From positions 393,248 to 457,247 of the forward strand of contig NZ_KL370787.1 of assembly GCF_000701505.1 (NCBI RefSeq): DNA of 64,000 nt, given 5' to 3'. The translations under genes and the position numbers were made by a program. Positions 63,675 through 64,000 of this stretch are shown in pieces (position 1 is the stretch's first letter; every line of letters begins with the position of its first letter). The notes under the pieces are model-generated. The model had not been told where the DNA came from. It did no database searches and was given only the letters and a program-made list of their open reading frames with translations. The stretch comes from Dyadobacter crusticola DSM 16708. GTDB lineage: Bacteria; Bacteroidota; Bacteroidia; Cytophagales; Spirosomataceae.

Positions 63675-63704
63675 AAAAAGCCTTACATTTCTGCAAGGCT
63701 TTTT
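63675..63704. terminator. Bidirectional terminator between lacI-like gene and rRNA operon
   Basis: A 10-bp stem AAAAAGCCTT/AAGGCTTTTT with T-tails in both directions. It should end both the LacI-type transcript and the minus-strand rRNA operon, whose 5S lies just beyond. Confidence 0.8.
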
Positions 63705-63715
63705 TAGTAATGGTA

Positions 63716-63826
63716 TTGTGGCGACTACCTACTTTACCAGGTTTGATCCAAGTATCATCGGCGGTTCTGGGCTTAACTTCTCTGTTCGGGATGGGAAGAG
63801 GTGAACACCAGGCCAATAGTCACCAA
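63716..63826 (-). rRNA. rrf: 5S ribosomal RNA
   Basis: About 111 bases on the minus strand reading TTGGTGACTATTGGCC, then the near-universal GTTCACCTCTTCCCATCC and GAACAGAGAAGTTAAGCC, and closing with GTAGGTAGTCGCCAC. The 5' and 3' ends pair over 8 bp (GGTGACTA with TAGTCGCC) as helix I. Ends are accurate to a few bases. The 23S gene should lie to the right, outside the window. Confidence 0.93.
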
Positions 63827-63853
63827 CAAGGTCTTCGTTGGTCTTTGTGCGCT

Positions 63854-63914
63854 ATGGGAAGAGGTGAAGCCAGCGTGGCCCCGGACCATTCCAATAGTCA
63901 CCCAACAAGGTCTT
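63854..63914 (-). repeat. Partial, diverged copy of the 5S 5' half
   Basis: Plus-strand ATGGGAAGAGGTGAA (63854) and CCAATAGTCACCCAACAAGGTCTT repeat, with an inserted ~17 bases between, the sequence that in the true 5S runs from 63791 to 63834. On the minus strand it precedes the real 5S by about 30 bases. It looks like a degenerate duplication of the first ~45 bases of 5S plus its leader. The remainder to 64000 is AT-rich spacer with short ATTGAAT-like repeats. Confidence 0.7.
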
Positions 63915-64000
63915 TGAGTTATTTAATTTTGAATGATTGAATGTGAGAATGATTGAATCATATTCAGTCATTCATTCATTGAGGCATTCGACATTAAATT

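Noticed and set aside
63710..63940. A 76-codon plus-strand frame running across the 5S rRNA region
   Set aside because: It is the antisense of the 5S rRNA and its partial copy. Such translations are a familiar false protein.
1..64000. CRISPR array, prophage or insertion sequence
   Set aside because: No regularly spaced repeats, integrase, transposase or structural phage genes were seen; the Rnl2 ligase is not accompanied by phage genes.

Overview
The window looks like chromosomal DNA of a Bacteroidota, most likely a Cytophagales member close to Dyadobacter or its relatives. This is inferred from a SusC/SusD pair, Tat-exported oxidoreductases, a histone H1-like mini-protein, GH109 and DUF1080 proteins, TAnnTTTG-type -7 boxes and the near absence of Shine-Dalgarno sequences. 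No genus assignment is possible from sequence reading alone. I saw no CRISPR array, insertion sequence, prophage or tRNA gene. The right edge is the 3' end of an rRNA operon (5S on the minus strand; the 23S must lie beyond base 64000).

Layout. 0.1-8.6 kb: a giant secreted alpha-2-macroglobulin, an Rnl2-type RNA ligase, and a two-gene module of an unrecognised protein overlapping a PIN nuclease. 8.6-18.4 kb: a DegT aminotransferase, an unknown membrane protein, a lipoprotein phosphoesterase, and a SusC/SusD operon preceded by a 59-residue FecR-N-terminus-like ORF. 18.5-22.9 kb: a D15-like outer-membrane barrel, a lipoprotein, a cyclophilin, an RmlD-like reductase and a Uma2 nuclease. 22.9-26.0 kb (minus): a 50-residue lipopeptide ending in CPACGMG, a DUF692/MNIO enzyme, and a GT35 'phosphorylase' whose PLP lysine position holds Thr. 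26-36.8 kb: an acidic coiled-coil protein, DUF1080 proteins, a sugar dehydrogenase fused to cytochrome c, a hybrid histidine kinase convergent with an NtrC-type regulator, and a PepSY-like protein. 36.8-45.1 kb: an orphan promoter/terminator unit (possible small RNA), two Tat ferritin-like proteins, a SorA/SorB sulfite dehydrogenase pair, and a four-gene train (secreted SNase, small soluble protein, two coiled-coil membrane proteins). 45.2-57.7 kb is mostly housekeeping: FadD, hydrolases, CysM, HPF, MaoC, H1-like protein, an alpha-oxoamine synthase, AccC, QueA and IspD. 57.7-63.6 kb: an amino-sugar operon (GH109, NagB, a frameshifted NagX-like acyltransferase, an esterase) divergent from a LacI regulator.

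The best candidates for undescribed biology are the lipopeptide-MNIO-GT35 operon at 22959-25977, the SNase/membrane-protein train at 40743-44596, and the PIN module at 7302-8553. The first is the strongest: the precursor gene is too short for usual gene calling, has a lipobox, and ends in a Cys-x-x-Cys-Gly motif directly upstream of an enzyme of a family known to modify cysteines in ribosomal peptides.
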